Of a stretch of 10,452 bases of DNA, positions 7,914-10,452 are shown in pieces. The notes beneath the pieces were generated by a model, which made no database searches, was not told where the DNA came from, and was given only the letters and a program-made list of their open reading frames with translations. Every line of letters begins with the position of its first letter. Position 1 is the first letter of the stretch. The stretch covers positions 1 through 10,452 of the forward strand of contig CAMNAT010000045.1 in assembly GCA_946531785.1 (NCBI GenBank), given 5' to 3'. The translations under genes were made by a program, and so were the position numbers. Origin of the DNA: an uncultured Oscillospiraceae bacterium (lineage in GTDB: Bacteria; Bacillota; Clostridia; UBA1381).

Positions 7914-10110
7914 TAGACTTAAGGAAATGCGTAACACAAAGATAAGGCATACCCTCGAAAAAAAGAGACAGAACGGCTACACCGATATAGATGATTTCGG
8001 AACAGTGCCGATCACAGATAATTATGAGGTCGAGCCGTGGTATAACAGCTCAAACGGCAGCTTTTACGGTTATGACGGTATGTGTGAGAATTTTTGCCGT
8101 ATAATGGATGCACACGAGCCGTATGTGGATCCTATGGAGATGCTGTGCGGCAGGTGGCGGGATATGCTTGTGAATTACCGCGGAGATGTGCATTATCTGC
8201 CTGACTGGTTAAAGAAAAAGCCAAAGATCATGGAGCTTATGTCGAGTGCGAACGATCAGTGGAGCAAGCGATGGGATGAGCAGCGGTTTCCGTATGACGA
8301 CCTGAAGCCGTTGCAGGAGAAATATAATATACAGACCGGGATCGACAGCGACGCACATCTTGCCTGTGACTACAGAATAGGCTTTGAGCTCGGCTTCGGC
8401 GGACTTCTGGAAAAGATAAGAAAATATCGCAAAATAAATCCGGATAAAAATGATTTCTATGATGCGGAGGAAAAGACTGTGCTTGCAATAGTACGGTTTA
8501 TCGACAGGCATATAGAAAAGATCAAAACAATGATACCCGAAGAGACACGACCGGAGATAAAGGAGAGCCTTGAGAGGATGCTGAAGGCGTGTGAGAATAT
8601 ACGGCTTGCTCCGCCAAAGACCTTCCATGAGGCATGTCAGTGGACAGCCTTCTTTAACTGCGCATCCCGCATTTATACAAGGGACGGTGCGGGTTATCAA
8701 ATGGATGTGCTGCTTTATCCGTATTATGAGCAGGATATAAAAAGCGGAATATTGGACGATGAAACAGCGAAATTCCTCATTGCAAATCTTTTGCTCATTG
8801 ATCCGCACTATTACCAGATATCAGGCGTGGATGAAAACGACAGGGATATGACAAATCATCTGTCGTACCTGATACTCGAAGCGGCGGATAGTATAGATAT
8901 CGCGTGCAACCTTACGGTAAGGGTGCATGAGAACTGTGATAAGGACTTCTTTGATAAAGCCGTATACTATCTGTTAAAGAATAAAAACGGTTGGCCGCGG
9001 TTCTGCAACGATAAGGCGCTTTCCGAAGGCTATATGCGAAACGGCGTTGACAAACGGACTGCAAGAGAGCGTATAGCTGTAGGCTGTAACTGGATGTGTG
9101 TTCCGGGTAAGGAATTTCCTATGAACGACACAGTTAAAATAAACATTGCAAAGGTCATGGAGGTCGCCCTTGCAGAAATGCGTGGCGAGCGAATACGGAC
9201 AACAGAAAGACTGTTTGAACTGTTTGAAAAGCATCTGAAGCTCGCAATAGATGTAACGGCAAGGGGAATAAACCTTCACCTTGATCATCAGTGGGAGGTA
9301 ACACCTGAGTTGGTAATGAACCTGATGATGGAAAACACCATAGAAAAGGGTGAGGATATATCCCGGTGCGCCGAGCTTTATACTATCGGTGTTGACGGAG
9401 CGGGGCTTGCAGTCGTTGCAGATTCACTCGGTGCTTTAAGCGCTCGTATAGAAAGTGAACACCTTCTGACATGGGATGAGATGTATAAGGCTCTTGACAA
9501 TAATTTTGAAGATGAGCGTATAAGGCTGATACTAAACTCTGCACCTAAATATTGTCATGGCGGTACAGTGTCAGATGAATGGGCAAAACGGCTTACGGAC
9601 TGTTGGGTAAAAAACATAAAGGCGCAGTCAATGCCAAAGGGAAGGACACTCGTGCCGGGATGGTTCAGCTGGGCAAGAACGATTGAGTACGGCTCAAAAG
9701 TAGGCGCAACGCCGAACGGCAGACGGGCGCATGAGCCTATATCGCACGGTGCAAATCCGAATCCTCATTTCAGAACAGACGGTGCGCCTACCGCTCAATC
9801 AAACGGAATAGCATCGGTACAATGCGGATGGGGTAACACAGCGCCGCTGCAAATAGAATTTGATCCGAATGTTTCTATTGAAAACGGCGGAGTGGAGATA
9901 GTGAAAAAGCTTATACTCGGTCATTTTGAGCAGGGCGGAACACTCATAAACATAAATGTGCTTGATACGGATAAGCTGATGGAAGCAAATAAGGATCCGG
10001 AAAAATATCCCGATCTGGTTGTGCGGGTTACGGGCTTTACGGCATACTTTGCAAGCCTGTCGCCTGAGTTCAGACAGCTTGTGGTTGACAGATTTCTGCG
10101 TGGGATATAA
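7897..10110 (+). CDS. Glycyl radical enzyme (pyruvate formate-lyase-like), uncharacterised subgroup
   Basis: 737 residues from the ATG at 7897, a little shorter than pyruvate formate-lyase (about 760) and than the usual dehydratases (780-850). The C-terminal glycyl radical motif is LVVRVTGFTAYF, with Gly713 (codon 10033-10035) as the radical site; Phe follows where most members have Tyr. The thiyl cysteine is probably Cys397 (codon 9085-9087) in AVGCNWMCVPG. In glycerol, diol and hydroxyproline dehydratases and choline, isethionate and sulfopropanediol lyases this loop is GC(V/I)EP, with Glu two residues after Cys as a catalytic residue. Here that position is Trp399. A second Cys401 is four residues on, unlike the adjacent pair of pyruvate formate-lyase. 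The N-terminus lacks a microcompartment-targeting extension, so it is probably a soluble cytoplasmic enzyme. The context points to a sugar-derived substrate, perhaps a keto-sugar. Membership in the superfamily is firm and the reaction is unknown. Oxygen should inactivate it. Confidence 0.93.
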   Translation: MLSYADRLKEMRNTKIRHTLEKKRQNGYTDIDDFGTVPITDNYEVEPWYNSSNGSFYGYDGMCENFCRIMDAHEPYVDPMEMLCGRWRDMLVNYRGDVHYLPDWLKKKPKIMELMSSANDQWSKRWDEQRFPYDDLKPLQEKYNIQTGIDSDAHLACDYRIGFELGFGGLLEKIRKYRKINPDKNDFYDAEEKTVLAIVRFIDRHIEKIKTMIPEETRPEIKESLERMLKACENIRLAPPKTFHEACQWTAFFNCASRIYTRDGAGYQMDVLLYPYYEQDIKSGILDDETAKFLIANLLLIDPHYYQISGVDENDRDMTNHLSYLILEAADSIDIACNLTVRVHENCDKDFFDKAVYYLLKNKNGWPRFCNDKALSEGYMRNGVDKRTARERIAVGCNWMCVPGKEFPMNDTVKINIAKVMEVALAEMRGERIRTTERLFELFEKHLKLAIDVTARGINLHLDHQWEVTPELVMNLMMENTIEKGEDISRCAELYTIGVDGAGLAVVADSLGALSARIESEHLLTWDEMYKALDNNFEDERIRLILNSAPKYCHGGTVSDEWAKRLTDCWVKNIKAQSMPKGRTLVPGWFSWARTIEYGSKVGATPNGRRAHEPISHGANPNPHFRTDGAPTAQSNGIASVQCGWGNTAPLQIEFDPNVSIENGGVEIVKKLILGHFEQGGTLININVLDTDKLMEANKDPEKYPDLVVRVTGFTAYFASLSPEFRQLVVDRFLRGI

Positions 10111-10137
10111 TTAACAGAACAAAAAATGCAACTGAAC

Positions 10138-10145
10138 AAAGGTGG
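10138..10145 (+). promoter_or_regulatory. Ribosome binding site supporting a TTG start
   Basis: AAAGGTGG lies 9 bases before the TTG at 10155 in the 44-base gap after the radical enzyme. No hairpin followed by a T run is visible in the gap, so there is no evidence that transcription stops here. Confidence 0.7.
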
Positions 10146-10154
10146 TACCATTAA

Positions 10155-10452
10155 TTGAAACTTGATTATGATACGATAAAAACAATCACTAAGGGTGCTG
10201 TAAATGTTACAAAAAAAGCTGGTTGTATAGCGTTCTATAGATTTGACAAAGCTGAGTTCGACTTATATAAAGAGCGAAGCTTGAGATCGTACAAAACAGC
10301 ACATTCGTCAGCGGGAATTGAAATTGCGTTTTTTACAGATAGTAAAACGCTATCTTTGAGCGTTGAAACAAAAGAAACTACAACAAGACATTTTTTTTCG
10401 TTTGATATATCTGTAAATAATACGGTGATCGGTCATATAAAGAATTTTGACA
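10155..10452 (+). CDS. SGNH/GDSL-type hydrolase, N-terminal part (3' end outside window)
   Basis: An open frame of 99 codons from TTG 10155 runs without a stop to the right edge. It starts MKLDYDTIKTITKGAVNV and continues with FYRFDKAEFDLYKER (27-41) and a beta-rich segment (TDSKTLSLSVE, FFSFDISVNN, VIGHIKN). This looks like the beta-sandwich N-terminal domain that precedes the catalytic SGNH esterase domain in many Clostridia proteins. The catalytic domain itself is not visible, so the hydrolase call rests on this recalled N-terminal pattern alone. If right, the enzyme would remove acetyl or other acyl groups from sugars, fitting the glycosidase at the other end of the block. No signal peptide is seen. 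The TTG start is supported by the ribosome binding site; there is no in-frame ATG in the first 99 codons. Confidence 0.7.
   Translation, partial: MKLDYDTIKTITKGAVNVTKKAGCIAFYRFDKAEFDLYKERSLRSYKTAHSSAGIEIAFFTDSKTLSLSVETKETTTRHFFSFDISVNNTVIGHIKNFD

Larger units (their letters stand above)
2..10110 (+). other. Predicted operon for glycoside or keto-sugar breakdown
   Basis: Seven genes on one strand are separated by +24, -23, -8, -11, -8 and -17 bases. Five successive overlaps make co-transcription very likely from 2960 on, and the short promoterless gap suggests the GH2 gene is included. The promoter must lie left of the window. The hydrolase at 10155 could be an eighth member. Functionally the unit joins glycoside cleavage, sugar oxidation or isomerisation, and a radical enzyme with its activase. 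No transporter or regulator is present within the window. Confidence 0.8.

Noticed and set aside
8209..8808. Antisense open frame of 199 codons inside the glycyl radical enzyme gene
   Set aside because: The + strand encodes the conserved radical enzyme throughout. The antisense product resembles no family and has no ribosome binding site that I can see.
7897..10110. Assignment as propanediol, glycerol or choline-type glycyl radical enzyme, with rhamnose or fucose use
   Set aside because: The GCVEP loop is missing, and no microcompartment shell, aldehyde dehydrogenase or targeting extension is visible.
10111..10154. Possible terminator or promoter between the radical enzyme and the esterase
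   Set aside because: No stem with a following T run and no convincing -35/-10 pair could be seen. The TGGTACCA palindrome at 10143-10150 is too short to mean much.

Overview
The window is one dense, single-strand block of accessory carbohydrate-metabolism genes. It is most likely from an anaerobic member of the Clostridia (Lachnospiraceae/Oscillospiraceae type, gut or rumen). The grounds are the oxygen-sensitive glycyl radical enzyme with its activase, strong AGGAGG-type ribosome binding sites, TTG and GTG starts, fairly AT-rich DNA with heavy ATA isoleucine use, and the overall look of the proteins. The taxonomic call is inference. All eight genes lie on the + strand. There is no RNA gene, mobile element, CRISPR array or visible terminator, and no gap longer than 44 bases.

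Layout: (1) a GH2 beta-galactosidase-type glycosidase whose N-terminus lies outside the window (2-2935); (2) a Gfo/Idh/MocA protein that resembles the NAD-dependent glycosidases of the GH109 kind (2960-4252); (3) a hydroxypyruvate-isomerase-like TIM-barrel sugar isomerase/epimerase (4230-4991); (4) a canonical Gfo/Idh/MocA dehydrogenase starting at TTG (4984-6060); (5) a third, divergent Gfo/Idh/MocA protein (6050-7153); (6) a radical SAM glycyl-radical-enzyme activase starting at GTG (7146-7913); (7) a glycyl radical enzyme of the pyruvate formate-lyase superfamily with a non-standard active-site motif (7897-10110); (8) the 5' part of an SGNH/GDSL-type hydrolase starting at TTG and running off the right edge (10155-10452).

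Genes 2 to 7 form a chain of five consecutive overlaps (23, 8, 11, 8 and 17 bases). They are almost certainly co-transcribed and translationally coupled. Gene 1 sits 24 bases upstream of gene 2 and gene 8 sits 44 bases downstream of gene 7, so both may belong to the same unit.

Working model (inference): the GH2 enzyme, the SGNH esterase and possibly the GH109-like protein release a sugar from a decorated glycoside. The two EKP-containing dehydrogenases and the TIM-barrel enzyme oxidise and isomerise it, and the glycyl radical enzyme then cleaves or dehydrates the resulting keto-sugar or ring by thiyl-radical chemistry. This radical enzyme does not carry the GCVEP motif of the known dehydratases and lyases, so its reaction cannot be assigned from family knowledge. 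It and its sugar-oxidoreductase partners are the best candidate here for an undescribed pathway. No transporter, regulator or microcompartment gene is visible.
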